64,000 nt of DNA from DATKJS01 sp964551995. Its GTDB lineage: Bacteria; Acidobacteriota; Aminicenantia; Aminicenantales; Saccharicenantaceae. Below are positions 7,731 to 17,873 of the stretch, piece after piece. Position numbers and translations under genes: made by a program. The stretch covers positions 319,276-383,275 of the forward strand of contig CAZKFD010000011.1 in assembly GCA_964551995.1 (NCBI GenBank), given 5' to 3'. Numbering within the stretch: the first letter of the stretch is position 1; every line of letters begins with the position of its first letter. The notes below the pieces were generated by a model, which had not been told where the DNA came from, did not search any database, and worked only from the letters and a program-made list of their open reading frames with translations.

Positions 7731-8699
7731 TTACCGCCCCTGAGGCAGCCAGAGGTAATAGAATCCCGTCTTGAGGAGAGAGAGAGCAGATTCAAGGGCC
7801 TTTTCGTCGGGGGTCGAAAATTCGCCGAGCCGGCTCGCGTAGATGTTCGTCTGGCTTAGGGGATAGTATGTATAAGAGACGAGGCGGGCCTCTTTGAGGC
7901 CGGCGGCGTCCCGGGCCCTGCGGAAGGCGTCGCCGAAATAGCCGATTTCGTCGACGAGCTTGAGGCGGAGGGCCTGCGGGGCCGTGTAGATCCGCCCGTC
8001 GGCAATCCGCCGAAGCTCTTCGGGGGCGATCTTCCCCTTCCGGCCTGCCGTGACGGCGTTCAGGAAATCCTGGTAGTACTCGTCGATGACGGCCTGGAAG
8101 ATCTTCTTTTCCTCTGCGGTCATGTCCCTGAAGGGGCCGCCCGAGTCCTTCTCCTCTCCCGATTTGATGACATTGACCTTGACGCCGATCTTGGACATCA
8201 GGTCTTCCACGTTGGGAAAAATAGAGATGACGCCGATGCTCCCCGTGAGGGTCGTGGGGTGGGCCATGATGAGGTCGCAGGCCGAGGCAATGTAATAGCC
8301 GCCCGAGGCGGCGATGCCCATCATCAAGGCGATGACCGGCTTGCGGGTGCGCTCCCTGAACCTCAGGACCTCGTGGAAGATGATATCGCTCGCCGTGACC
8401 TCGCCGCCGGGCGTGTCGAGCCTCAGGATGACGGCCTTGACCAGGGGATCCTCGGCTGCGCGCTCCAGCCGCTCGTAAACGCGGGAGACGGCGTTCTTCT
8501 CCCGCGAGAAGAGCCCGGTGGCGACGGTGGCGGTGATCACCCCCTCGACATCGATCATCAGGACCTTGTCCTTGGCCGGGCTGGGAAGGAGCACGACCTC
8601 GGCCATCTTCTCCTGGCCCAGGAAGTCCAGGTGGATATGAGGCGAGCAAGCCGACAGGGTCGCGACGGCGAGGCCGAGCGACATCAAGGTTTTTTTCAT
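7731..8699 (-). CDS. sppA: Signal peptide peptidase SppA (S49), lipoprotein form
   Basis: A protein of 322 residues. The N-terminal signal ends in a lipobox (LSAC, Cys18), so it should be lipid-anchored in the envelope instead of having the usual membrane helix. The S49 catalytic dyad is visible: Ser132 in GIAASGGYYIAS, and Lys184 in SGEEKDSG 52 residues later, the expected spacing. The segment RLDTPGGEVTASD is also diagnostic. SppA degrades leftover signal peptides and membrane fragments. GAGGAGGGACC lies directly upstream of the ATG and a TATAAT box lies upstream of that. The protein is a single-domain (about 300-residue) type, not the double-length E. coli form. Confidence 0.88.
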   Translation of the reverse strand: MKKTLMSLGLAVATLSACSPHIHLDFLGQEKMAEVVLLPSPAKDKVLMIDVEGVITATVATGLFSREKNAVSRVYERLERAAEDPLVKAVILRLDTPGGEVTASDIIFHEVLRFRERTRKPVIALMMGIAASGGYYIASACDLIMAHPTTLTGSIGVISIFPNVEDLMSKIGVKVNVIKSGEEKDSGGPFRDMTAEEKKIFQAVIDEYYQDFLNAVTAGRKGKIAPEELRRIADGRIYTAPQALRLKLVDEIGYFGDAFRRARDAAGLKEARLVSYTYYPLSQTNIYASRLGEFSTPDEKALESALSLLKTGFYYLWLPQGR

Positions 8700-8719
8700 G
8701 GTCCCTCCTCGACGGGCTC

Positions 8720-8725
8720 ATTATA
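8720..8725 (-). promoter_or_regulatory. -10 box of sppA
   Basis: On the minus strand the sequence is GCTATAATGAG, a perfect TATAAT, with the sppA ATG 21 bases further on and a GAGGAGGGA ribosome site between. The -35 box is not clear. Confidence 0.55.
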
Positions 8726-8919
8726 GCAGACCGGCAGCCGCCCAGATAGGACGAGCCGGTGCGGACCCAATGCGGCCTCGATAAAGGCATGCGCATTCCT
8801 CTCGGTTCGCATTGCTTCTCGTTGATAATCAACCGTATAGAAAGGGTCCATCGCCGCGGGGCTCGCGCTCGGAGACTGGCCTTGACTCCGTCGGCCGGCG
8901 GTGCTATGAAATCCTTCTC

Positions 8920-9555
8920 ATGGGCCCGGCGCGCGCAAAGACACCGGTCGTCGTCGGCCTGGACCTGGCCGGAGTTCCCGGACGTGCGACGGGCTTCTGT
9001 CTCCTGCGCGGCCTCGACGCAGAAACCCGGGAGCTCTTCACGGACGAGGAGATCCTGGCCGTCATCGTCGAGGTCGCGCCCGGCCTCATCGCCGTCGACG
9101 CCCCCCTCAATCTTCCGCCGGGACGTTCCTCCATCCACGAGCGCAACGATTCCCATTACCGGCCCTGCGACCTGGAGCTCCGGCGGAGGAAGATTCCTTT
9201 TTTTCCCATCACGCTCGGGCCGATGCGCGGGTTGACGGAGCGGGGGATGAGGCTTCGCGAGGAACTCGAGAGAAGGGGGATGAGGACCGTCGAAATGTAC
9301 CCGGGGGGCGCCCAGGATGTTTGGAGGATCCCGCGCGCCCGGCGCGACAGGGACGGCCTCCGCCGGGGCTTGGCCGCTCTCGGCATCAGAGGCCTGAGAG
9401 CGGATTCCTCCGCGCACGAGCTCGACGCCGCGACCGGGGCGCTGGTCGGCCGGCTCTACCTGCTGGGCAGGGCGGAGGTTTTGGGGGACTTCGCTTCGGG
9501 AGCCATCATCATGCCGACGTCGGGGCCGGTTCCCCCCCGCGTCACTCGGGGTTGA
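8920..9555 (+). CDS. DUF429 family protein (predicted RNase H-fold nuclease)
   Basis: A protein of 211 residues with VVVGLDLAGVPGRATGFCLL at the N-terminus, LIAVDAPLNLPPG in the middle and AHELDAATGALVGRLYLLG near the C-terminus. This set of acidic positions is typical of DUF429, predicted to adopt an RNase H fold; activity is unproven. The start is uncertain because no good Shine-Dalgarno site precedes ATG 8920. Its 3' end overlaps the convergent lipid-kinase gene by 14 bases. Confidence 0.7.
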   Translation: MGPARAKTPVVVGLDLAGVPGRATGFCLLRGLDAETRELFTDEEILAVIVEVAPGLIAVDAPLNLPPGRSSIHERNDSHYRPCDLELRRRKIPFFPITLGPMRGLTERGMRLREELERRGMRTVEMYPGGAQDVWRIPRARRDRDGLRRGLAALGIRGLRADSSAHELDAATGALVGRLYLLGRAEVLGDFASGAIIMPTSGPVPPRVTRG

Positions 9556-10504
9556 CGAATTTCCTGCGGCCTCGTTTCCCCGGAGGGCAGACGATCCTGA
9601 TCGCCTTCGGCAAGACCCTGAATCCCACGCTGTCGCGGTTCCCGAGGAATTCGCCGTTGTACTGGATCGGCAGGCCCCGGCCTTTGATGACGACCTTCCT
9701 GGCCTTGAAGTGCCGGCGGCGACCGGGGTAGAGACCGAAGTAGATCATGGGGAAAAGGAGGATATATTTGATGGGCCCGAGCTCGAAGAGGGTGACGTCC
9801 AGGAAGCCGTCGTCGACTCTGGCCCTAGGGGCGATGCGCCAACTGTAGCCGAAGTAGTTGGTCTTGGCGACGACGCAGTCGAAGAAGCGGGACCTGACGG
9901 TCTTGTGCGTGAAAGGGCCGGACATGTCCAGGCCGTCAAAGAGCTCGATTTCCTTTTCGTTCCGCTGCGAGCCGAAGAGCCGGCGGGCGGCGAGCACGTG
10001 GCCCCAGAGCCCTCCGATATCGCGCTGGAGCTTCTCGCCCGTGACCCGCGCCGTGGCGCCCACGCTGGCGAATGCGGCATAGCGGCCCTCGATCTCCATG
10101 AGATCGATCGTCCGCGGCACTCCGCTGGCCAGACGGTCGATTGCCCGGCGCGGGTTCTTGGGAATGCCGAAGGATTTCCGGAAGGCGTTGCCGCTCCCGA
10201 ACGGGATGACGCCGAAAACGACATTTTTGTCCCTCCCGGCCTCAAAAATGCCCTGCAAGGTGTCAGCGACCGTCCCGTCGCCGCCGATGGCCACGATCAC
10301 TTCCGAGTCGAAGGAGGCCTTTTTGGCCCTCTCGACGGTTGTCCTCATGTCCCCGGAAACATCGTGGATCTCGCCGGGGAGTTTTTTTTGCAGGTAGGCC
10401 CGGAGCTTCTTCCGCCGGAGCCACTTGGAGTTGGCCGCGAGGGGGTTGATCAAGCAGGAAATCCGGGCCGGGCTCGTGTTGTCCGTCATCTTCGCGCTGA
10501 TCAA
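9542..10504 (-). CDS. Diacylglycerol kinase-family lipid kinase (YegS/BmrU-like)
   Basis: A protein of about 320 residues. The catalytic-domain nucleotide loop is seen as VAIGGDGTVADTLQGI, followed by GVIPFGSGNAFRKSFGIP, the standard DAGKc pair of motifs. The C-terminal half has the beta-sandwich pattern ending QYNGEFLG, where family members have xxDGE. Such enzymes phosphorylate diacylglycerol or related lipids with ATP at the membrane surface. Starts at 10504 or 10489 are both possible. A TATAAG-like box lies at about 10511-10516. It sits next to a CDP-alcohol phosphatidyltransferase gene, suggesting a lipid-metabolism pair. Confidence 0.85.
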   Translation of the reverse strand: MISAKMTDNTSPARISCLINPLAANSKWLRRKKLRAYLQKKLPGEIHDVSGDMRTTVERAKKASFDSEVIVAIGGDGTVADTLQGIFEAGRDKNVVFGVIPFGSGNAFRKSFGIPKNPRRAIDRLASGVPRTIDLMEIEGRYAAFASVGATARVTGEKLQRDIGGLWGHVLAARRLFGSQRNEKEIELFDGLDMSGPFTHKTVRSRFFDCVVAKTNYFGYSWRIAPRARVDDGFLDVTLFELGPIKYILLFPMIYFGLYPGRRRHFKARKVVIKGRGLPIQYNGEFLGNRDSVGFRVLPKAIRIVCPPGKRGRRKFVNPE

Positions 10505-10599
10505 TCCACCTTATAGCATGGGCCGGATTGTCTGTCAAAGCCGGTGGAACCCGTTCGCGGCGGGAACGGCCGGAGATCGGGCTTCGCCCGGGCGGCCAT

Positions 10600-11208
10600 C
10601 TACGCGGACGACGGCGGCGGGGCGGCACGCTTCTTCCAGAGGAGCGAGATGGAATAAACCTTCACTGCGATCAGGGCCAGGGCTCCTGCCAGCGCCAGGC
10701 TCCAGAGCTTGGGGAAAAAGATGAGGATAAGGGGCGGGACGGTGGAGTTGCAGAACTTCGCGGGGGAGCTGAAATTGAGGGCGTAGACCCGCCGGTCGAC
10801 CCTGCCGAAATAATTGATGGAGATGATGTCGTACTTGACGAACTGATAGCTGAGGTAGAAATCGACGAAGGCAAAGTCCAGGATATAAACGATGACGGGG
10901 AGACAGAGGGCGGGATGGAAATGGATGAAATTGACGAAGAAGAACAGGCTCTCGACCCGGTCGGCGATGATGTCGATCTCGGCCCCGAGCACGGTCTCCT
11001 GGCGGAAGGTCCGGGCGTACCAGCCGTCGGCGACGTCTCCCAGCCAATGAACGCCGAGGCCGATGAAATTGTAGAGCTCGCGGCCGCAGAGAACGGCCAG
11101 GGCGAAGAAGGCGAGCGATCCCGCCAAGCGCGCGAGGGTGATGATGTTCGGCTCGCTGTAGAGCGCTTGGGGGCCCTTGGGCTTCACTCCGTCTCTCCCG
11201 GCCGGCAT
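10600..11208 (-). CDS. CDP-alcohol phosphatidyltransferase family protein
   Basis: A protein of 202 residues with several membrane segments. It carries the complete family motif DG-x2-AR-x8-G-x3-D-x3-D, seen as DGWYARTFRQETVLGAEIDIIADR-like spacing with every required residue present. These integral membrane enzymes transfer a phospho-alcohol from CDP-activated lipid. The N-terminal LYSEPNIITLARLAG is also typical. Which alcohol is used (glycerol phosphate, inositol phosphate or other) is not evident. ATG 11208 is preceded by a GGCGGGG stretch; a GTG at 11187 would also work. Confidence 0.8.
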   Translation of the reverse strand: MPAGRDGVKPKGPQALYSEPNIITLARLAGSLAFFALAVLCGRELYNFIGLGVHWLGDVADGWYARTFRQETVLGAEIDIIADRVESLFFFVNFIHFHPALCLPVIVYILDFAFVDFYLSYQFVKYDIISINYFGRVDRRVYALNFSSPAKFCNSTVPPLILIFFPKLWSLALAGALALIAVKVYSISLLWKKRAAPPPSSA

Positions 11209-11257
11209 CCCCGCCCCGCCTCTGTTTCCGGCGGGACCCGAGGTCCGATTCTTACGA

Positions 11258-11263
11258 TATAAT
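11258..11263 (+). promoter_or_regulatory. -10 box (TATAAT) upstream of the GNAT gene
   Basis: GATATAATA lies in the divergent gap between the phosphatidyltransferase and the GNAT gene. A plus-strand transcript would have a leader of about 95 bases. A -35 box is not obvious. Confidence 0.4.
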
Positions 11264-11362
11264 AACGGCCCTCCCTGGTCAAACGCCGTCCCGCGGTCTC
11301 GGCCGCGACCGGGCCGGCGGTTTGATCGGCCGGAGTCCGTGGGATACAATAAGGAGGCGTCC

Positions 11363-12316
11363 ATGGACGGCCTCACGAGAATCGTCGCCCGCAAAGGCCG
11401 CAGGTTTCTGCTCCGGGTCGAGACGTCCCACGAGTCCGGGGATTATCAGAAATACGAGGATCTCCGGGAGGAAATCTGGGGCTTTCCCGAAGACCATCTG
11501 GCGGGGACGCGCAACCTGATGTGCGAGAACTATCTGGCTGAAGGGGCCAGCCTGTTCATCGGGGCCTTCCGGGAGGGCGAGGGGGGCGGGTTCCCGACGG
11601 ACGCCGGGCATCTCGTCGGCTTCAGCTACGGCTTCGCGGGCGTCGTGGACAAAGACGTCGGCTTCCGCGTGAGCGCGAACTTACGATTCTATTCGCAGTT
11701 CACCGGCGTCCGGCCGGATTTTCGATCCTGGGGCCTGGGAGTGAGCATCAAGGAGTTCCAGAGGGATGTCGTGCTGAACCGCTTCGGGATCCGGGAGATC
11801 ATCTGCACGTTCGATCCCCTCACGAGCGTCAACGCCTACAGAAACATCCATCAGCTCCGAATGGAGGTCCTGGAGTACCGCGTCGCCACCTATGGAGAAT
11901 ACGGAGGCCTTCTCAACCGTTCCGACGTCGCTTCGGACCGTTTTCTCATGTCCTGGAACCTGACGGAGAGCTCGCCGCCAACCGGGATTCCGTTCGAGGC
12001 GGCGGGCGCCCAGGTGTTCCGCGTCGAGAACGTCCCCGTCAAGGGCCGGGCGGGCGACATCCTCCTTGAGGCCGTCCGCGACGCGGACCTCGATCCCGGA
12101 TCGGATCCCGTCCTGATTCAGGTCCCGTTCGATTTTTACACGATGCTCCATGAGACGGACGTCGAGGATCCCGACGTCAGGCGCATCCCCGTCGACTGGA
12201 GGCAGCACACCCGGCGGGCCTTTACGGCTTACCTTGCTCGGGGCTACAAGGTCGTGGATTTCCGGAAACGGCAGGGGCCGGCCGCCGGCTGCTTTTATGT
12301 CCTAACGAAAGGCTGA
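11363..12316 (+). CDS. Predicted GNAT-superfamily acetyltransferase (COG3375-like)
   Basis: A protein of 317 residues. The central block IICTFDPLTSVNAYRNIHQLRMEVLEYRVATYGEYGG resembles the FDPL/N-rich region of the large GNAT-like COG3375 family, whose members have two stacked acetyltransferase-like halves and unknown substrates. GHLVGFSYGFAG is a likely acetyl-CoA-fold strand. ATG 11363 has a strong AAGGAGG site 6 bases upstream, which decides the start over the longer frame from 11177. Function is inferred from fold only. Confidence 0.68.
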   Translation: MDGLTRIVARKGRRFLLRVETSHESGDYQKYEDLREEIWGFPEDHLAGTRNLMCENYLAEGASLFIGAFREGEGGGFPTDAGHLVGFSYGFAGVVDKDVGFRVSANLRFYSQFTGVRPDFRSWGLGVSIKEFQRDVVLNRFGIREIICTFDPLTSVNAYRNIHQLRMEVLEYRVATYGEYGGLLNRSDVASDRFLMSWNLTESSPPTGIPFEAAGAQVFRVENVPVKGRAGDILLEAVRDADLDPGSDPVLIQVPFDFYTMLHETDVEDPDVRRIPVDWRQHTRRAFTAYLARGYKVVDFRKRQGPAAGCFYVLTKG

Positions 12317-12397
12317 GAAGGGGATAGGGAGGTCGACGCGGTCTATACGCGCCGGCTCTCGGAGGGTTTGTATCTCGCCCGGAAACGGCTAACAAAT

Positions 12398-12414
12398 TGT
12401 AAAATTCTTTTACG
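12398..12414. promoter_or_regulatory. Palindromic activator site (TGTAAA-N5-TTTACG)
   Basis: The 17-bp element contains a perfect inner palindrome, GTAAAA-TTC-TTTTAC. Its centre lies 82 bp upstream of the -24 GG of the sigma-54 promoter at 12486. The same TGTAAA-N5-TTTAC(A/G) architecture recurs at 17577. This is the expected place and shape for an enhancer site of the NtrC-type regulator encoded at 15663. Confidence 0.65.
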
Positions 12415-12485
12415 TTTTTAGGGGCCTTTTCTCCTGGAAGCCGCTCGCATTGACGATCCGAGGGACGGGCCCGGGCTATCGCCGC

Positions 12486-12502
12486 TTGGCATGAACTTTG
12501 CT
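12486..12502 (+). promoter_or_regulatory. Sigma-54 (-24/-12) promoter of the SBP-kinase-NtrC operon
   Basis: TTGGCATGAACTTTGCT matches the consensus TGGCAC-N5-TTGC at all but one position, with the obligatory GG-N10-GC spacing. Transcription should start near 12513, leaving a leader of about 78 bases before ATG 12591. Confidence 0.8.
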
Positions 12503-12590
12503 CGTTATTTTTCGCCCCGGAGAGGAGAAGGAGAGTATCCGGTCGTCTGATGTAATTTCGGCCGAATTTGGATATGATGATGGACGCATC

Positions 12591-14222
12591 ATGTTGAATG
12601 CGCGGCGGATCGCGGGTCTTTCCCTGTGTTGCTTCTGCCTGTCCGCCGCCGTGGCCGCCGACTCCCCGTATTTCAGCAGCCGCGAGGAGAAGCCGAAGAA
12701 CGGCGGCACGCTCGTGATCAAAGCCTACCAGGCTCCGTTTAACCCGGTTTTCGACCCCGCCCTCCCCTCGCACTATTTCATCATCGAGCAGCTCTACGAC
12801 GGCCTGGTCCGGTTCGACAGCAATTTCGGCGTCATCCCTGCGCTGGCCGAATACTGGACGATATCCGATGACGGCAAGACGATCGCCTTCACCCTGAGGA
12901 AGGGCGTTAAATTTCACGACGGCCGGGAGGTGACCGCTGAGGATGTCAAGTTCTCCCTGGAACGCCTGGTCCAGAAACGCCCGGGGAGCACGAGCTACCA
13001 GTATTTCATTTCGCGGGTCGTGGGGGCCGAGGAATACTGGCGGGGGAGGGCGAAGGACGTCGCAGGCTTCAGGGCCGCGGATAAGCACACCTTCGAGATC
13101 CATTGGATCAAGTCCTACGCCTCGGGCGGCCTTTACCTCCTCGGCATGTACTACTGCAAAGTCCTGCCCAAGGACCTGCTTCTCGAAAAGAGCGAAACCT
13201 TCTTCGATAGGCCCGTGGGCACGGGGCCCTTCAAGTTTGCCTCCTGGATTCGGGATGCCCGGGACCCGAGGAGGAGGATCGTCGGCGTCAGGCTCGAGCG
13301 CAATCCGTCATACTTCGGGAAAGTCCCATATCTCGACGCCCTCGAGTATTCCCCGAACTTCACTCAGGCCCAGTTCGAGGACGGCGAAGTGCAAATCATG
13401 CCCGTGACGTCGGAAAGCCTCATTCAAAAAAAGTACCAGATCCTGATGAACAGCTCGCTGCGCTCCGCTTCTCTGGCCCTGAGCTGCGACATCCCCCCGC
13501 TCGACCGGTCCGAGGTCCGGCGGGCCCTCGCCCTCGGGATCGACAAGGCCAAGCTCGCGGGGGCCGCCTACGCTCCGGGCACCGTCCCGCAGGTCATGGA
13601 TAATTACATCCCGACTGTCCTGCCCGGGTTCTTTCCGAAGGGCACGGACTCCGTCTGCAACCCGGCCGAGTCCCGCACGCTCCTGACCCGGCTCTTGCCC
13701 CAGACGCGGGGGCGACTGTCCCTGACGCTTGTCTTTTCCCTGCCCAAACAGGACATATTCCCCAGCCTGGAGCGGGAGCTCCGGCGGCAACTCGACGCCT
13801 TGGGCTGCAGCCTGAACGTGAGATATCTCAAGCAGGCCGAAGATATCCGGGACGTGCGCACGCCCTACCTGAAATTCCTGGAGTGGGACATGGAATTCCC
13901 AGACCCGGAAAACATCGTCCTTCCCCTGTACGGATCCCGGTCCCTCTTCAATCTGCTCAATTCCCGCTACTCGAATCCCGCCGTGGATTCCCTGCTCGAG
14001 CAATCGGAGGTCGAAGCGAGCTGGGAGCGTCGGATCGACTTGTTCCGCCGGATGGAGCAAATCCTCTCCGAGGACGTCCCCGCCGTTCCGCTGTATTTGG
14101 AATGGATCAGACTCGCCCTGCTTCCCAACGTCCGGGGCGCGGATCTTCCGGCCCTGGGGTTTTTCTTCCTGGACACGAAGGATATCTGGCTCGAGGCGCG
14201 CGACGGGTCCGGTGAAAATTAA
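12591..14222 (+). CDS. Family-5 extracellular solute-binding protein without a cognate transporter
   Basis: A protein of 543 residues with an N-terminal signal peptide (hydrophobic core about residues 8-21, cleavage likely after AVAA). SBP_bac_5 features include GGTLVIKAYQAP, IEQLYDGLVRFD, WTISDDGKTIAFTLRKGVKFHDG, VTAEDVKFSLERL and VRRALALGIDKAKLA. Such proteins bind peptides, nickel or sugars for ABC uptake. Here no permease or ATPase gene follows; the gene overlaps the histidine kinase gene by 11 bases. A sensory role, delivering ligand to the kinase, is therefore inferred. No strong Shine-Dalgarno sequence precedes ATG 12591, but the signal peptide fixes the start region. Confidence 0.87.
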   Translation: MLNARRIAGLSLCCFCLSAAVAADSPYFSSREEKPKNGGTLVIKAYQAPFNPVFDPALPSHYFIIEQLYDGLVRFDSNFGVIPALAEYWTISDDGKTIAFTLRKGVKFHDGREVTAEDVKFSLERLVQKRPGSTSYQYFISRVVGAEEYWRGRAKDVAGFRAADKHTFEIHWIKSYASGGLYLLGMYYCKVLPKDLLLEKSETFFDRPVGTGPFKFASWIRDARDPRRRIVGVRLERNPSYFGKVPYLDALEYSPNFTQAQFEDGEVQIMPVTSESLIQKKYQILMNSSLRSASLALSCDIPPLDRSEVRRALALGIDKAKLAGAAYAPGTVPQVMDNYIPTVLPGFFPKGTDSVCNPAESRTLLTRLLPQTRGRLSLTLVFSLPKQDIFPSLERELRRQLDALGCSLNVRYLKQAEDIRDVRTPYLKFLEWDMEFPDPENIVLPLYGSRSLFNLLNSRYSNPAVDSLLEQSEVEASWERRIDLFRRMEQILSEDVPAVPLYLEWIRLALLPNVRGADLPALGFFFLDTKDIWLEARDGSGEN

Positions 14223-15662
14223 GCTGTCGATCTACAAGCGGCTGGTCTTCTCGATCACCTTTCTGGTCTGCGTCCTGTTCGGCGCCGTCCTCTTCGTCAT
14301 CCAACGGCGGGAAGTCCGGATCCTCTTCGGCGAGACCCGCGCCCGGGCCGTCCTGATCGCCCAGAACCTGGCGGACGTCAACCTGCAGCCGCTCGTCCGT
14401 TACGACCAGGAGGCGATCCAGAATGAGGTGGACAAGCGGGTCAACGAGCAGCTCCCGTACATTATTTTTTACAACCGCGCCGGGACGCCTTTCGTCGCCA
14501 ACGGGCTGGTCCGGGACGACCCCGAGATCCTGAGCCGCAGCCATTTCGCCGAGGATGTCCGTTCGGGCGCTCAGTACGTGGAGGTCCGGCGGATCCGCCT
14601 CCAGGACCGCTGGCTGAGGATTCTCGAGGTCGAGATCCCCATCTTCCTGCCGGGGAACGTGCTGAAATGGGCTTCCGTCAAGATCGGCCGTTCGCTCGAG
14701 CCGATGTACCGGGATATCGGAGAGATCCAGACCGTTCTGGCGTTCATCGGGCTCGGCGGCGTCCTCCTCGGCATTCTGGGAGCCGCCTTTCTGGCCAAGA
14801 GGATCACGCGTCCGGTCCGGAACCTCGTCGAAGGGACCGTCCGGATCTCCCAAGGGGATTTCTCCCACACGATCGACATCCCGGCCGGCGACGAGATCGG
14901 CGACCTGGCCCGCAGCTTCAACGCCATGACGGCGGACCTCCTCCAGACGCGGGAGCGGGTGGACACGGCCAGCAGGAAGCTCGTCCAAGCCGAGAAGCTG
15001 GCTTCCATCGGACGGCTGGCGGCAACCATCGCCCACGAGATCCGGAACCCTCTGACTTCGGTCAAGCTCAACATCCAGAAAGTGGCCGAGGGAAGCCTGG
15101 ACCCGGCCGACCGCGAGCACATCGGCCTTTCCCTCGAGGGCATCGGGGAGATCGAGAGGTTCATCAAAGAGCTCCTCAACTACACTCGGGCGGCCGAGCT
15201 CAACCTGGAGAGGTTCCCGCTGGAGCAGATCGTCGAAGAGTCGCTCAAGACGCTCAGCGATTCGCTGGGCCGGAAGGGGATCACGGTCGAGAAGGACTAC
15301 GCCCCCGGCCTGCCCCCCGTCCTCGTCGACGGCGACAAGATGCGGCAGGTCTTTCTCAATCTCCTGCGCAACGCCGAGGAGGCCCTCCCGCCCGGGGGAT
15401 GCATCTCGGTGTGCCTGGACATGGCCGCTTCCGGAGACAGGAAAAGGATCCGGGTCCTCCTCTCGGACGACGGCCCGGGCATCCCCGAAAAGCACAGGGA
15501 CAGCGTCTTCGAGCCGTTCTTCACGACCAAGCCCGCAGGCTTCGGGCTGGGCCTCGCCAACGCCCGGAAGATCGTCGAGCAGCATAACGGGTCCATCCGG
15601 CTGGCCAGGAAACGCGGGCGCGGGGCCTCTTTCGTCATTCTCATTCCTTGCGAGGAGGGGAC

Positions 15663-15666
<4 letters not shown>
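14212..15666 (+). CDS. Membrane sensor histidine kinase
   Basis: A protein of 484 residues starting at GTG 14212 inside the solute-binding protein gene. In order: TM1 (about 11-30), a periplasmic sensor region of about 145 residues, TM2 (about 178-200), HAMP (about 200-255), HisKA with phospho-acceptor His275 in IAHEIRNPLTSVKLN, and HATPase with NLLRNAEEALP, DDGPGIPEK and GFGLGLANARKI. It should phosphorylate the NtrC-type regulator that follows (ATGA overlap) and perhaps the single-domain receiver further on. Coupling to a solute-binding protein suggests sensing through a bound ligand. Confidence 0.9.
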
Positions 15667-17009
<1,343 letters not shown>

Positions 17010-17018
17010 CAGCTGCCG

Positions 17019-17055
17019 TGTAAACTCCCCAGCCGGCCTGTAAATCTATTTTCTC
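17019..17055. promoter_or_regulatory. Two TGTAAA half-sites upstream of the second sigma-54 promoter
   Basis: TGTAAA occurs at 17019-17024 and again at 17039-17044, 20 bp apart (about two helical turns). The second continues as TGTAAA-N5-TTTCTC, a half-degenerate version of the palindromes at 12398 and 17577, centred 65 bp before the -24 GG. A probable but weaker activator site. Confidence 0.45.
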
Positions 17056-17109
17056 TCGCTCCGGACGGGAACCGATCCTCGCCGCCAGGGACCGTTTCAG
17101 CCAGCCTGT

Positions 17110-17126
17110 TTGGCACAAAATATGCT
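17110..17126 (+). promoter_or_regulatory. Sigma-54 promoter of the receiver-only regulator
   Basis: TTGGCACAAAATATGCT has the perfect -24 element TGGCAC and GG-N10-GC spacing; the -12 element is ATGC in place of TTGC. The expected start of transcription, near 17136, leaves about 23 bases before ATG 17159. Confidence 0.72.
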
Positions 17127-17158
17127 ATTAAGATTCGAGGTCACCGAGCGAGGTCGGA

Positions 17159-17545
17159 ATGCCGGACAAGAAGATCGTGATCGTGGACGACGACGAAAAT
17201 ATTTGCAAAACGTTCTTCTTACTCCTCAGCAAAAAATACACGGTCTTTCCCGTCAGAAATTCCGAGGAGGCATTGGCCAGGTTCAGGAAGGCCCGCGTGG
17301 ACCTGGTCATCGCCGATTACAAGCTCCCCACGATCAACGGGCTCGAGCTCATCAAAAAGCTGCGGGCGGCCGGCTTCGAGGGGGAAGCCATGCTGATTTC
17401 GGCCTATCCCGACCTCGTGGACATCGGGGACCTCAGCCGCTTCTCCATCAGCCATTTCTTCGTCAAGCCGCTGGACCTCAACGACTTCGACCTTTCGATC
17501 GACCGGCTTCTCCAGACGAAAAAGTCCCCGTCGGCCGACGTGTAA
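17159..17545 (+). CDS. Single-domain response regulator (CheY-like receiver)
   Basis: A protein of 128 residues consisting only of a receiver domain: acidic pair in IVIVDDDENI, phospho-acceptor Asp53 in LVIADYKLPT, SAY at the conserved Ser/Thr position and HFFVKPL with the conserved Lys. No output domain follows. It has its own sigma-54 promoter downstream of the NtrC gene, so it is likely induced by the same circuit. It could act as a phosphate sink or bind a partner protein; which is not shown by the sequence. Confidence 0.85.
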   Translation: MPDKKIVIVDDDENICKTFFLLLSKKYTVFPVRNSEEALARFRKARVDLVIADYKLPTINGLELIKKLRAAGFEGEAMLISAYPDLVDIGDLSRFSISHFFVKPLDLNDFDLSIDRLLQTKKSPSADV

Positions 17546-17576
17546 TTTTCTCTCGGTCCGCGACCGCAGGACGCTC

Positions 17577-17593
17577 TGTAAACGAACTTTACA
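17577..17593. promoter_or_regulatory. Perfect palindrome TGTAAA-N5-TTTACA
   Basis: A 6-5-6 inverted repeat centred 72 bp before the -24 GG of the sigma-54 promoter at 17655. It has the same sequence and position as the element at 12398. It is the best consensus candidate for the operator of the NtrC-type regulator. Confidence 0.7.
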
Positions 17594-17654
17594 CGGGCGA
17601 AAGAACTTTGCGGTCCGGAGGGCGGCTCTTAGAGTACCGACGGGCGGCTTTTTT

Positions 17655-17671
17655 ATGGCATAAAATATGCA
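17655..17671 (+). promoter_or_regulatory. Sigma-54 promoter of a short transcript
   Basis: ATGGCATAAAATATGCA has GG-N10-GC spacing and shares the string AAAATATGC with the promoter at 17110. Transcription should start near 17682. No conventional gene lies downstream on this strand before the terminator at 17759-17795. Confidence 0.65.
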
Positions 17672-17681
17672 TTATCGAAAT

Positions 17682-17795
17682 ATCGAGATGTTCAAGACGG
17701 ACGGAGAATCGATTCCCCAATACCCTTCCATAACCCTCCTTCTTTTTGTTCCAGAGTGAGGGGTGCCGCGGGGGCACCCCTCCTCTGCCTTTTTT
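17682..17795 (+). ncRNA. Candidate sigma-54-dependent small RNA (about 114 nt)
   Basis: The segment lies between a sigma-54 promoter and a strong hairpin with a trailing T-run. It includes a 23-codon open frame (17688-17759, MFKTDGES...LLLFVPE) beginning 6 bases from the predicted transcript start and lacking a ribosome site. A non-coding RNA is therefore favoured over a peptide gene; a leaderless micro-peptide remains possible. Start and end are predicted from motifs, not observed. Confidence 0.45.
17759..17795 (+). terminator. Terminator hairpin of the short transcript
   Basis: A 9-bp stem AGGGGTGCC / GGCACCCCT with a 5-base loop is followed 8 bases later by six T residues (17790-17795). 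The gap before the T-run is longer than ideal. The hairpin also separates this unit from the convergent methyltransferase gene. Confidence 0.65.
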
Positions 17796-17873
17796 CTTCG
17801 GATTCGGCCGGAACCGCCGTCTTCATAAAAAACAGGGCGGGAACCGCCTCCCATGCGTGTCGGGAAGGTCGCC

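Noticed and set aside
12222..13103. Minus-strand frame overlapping the solute-binding protein start
   Set aside because: It would cover the sigma-54 promoter and the palindrome and has no motif.
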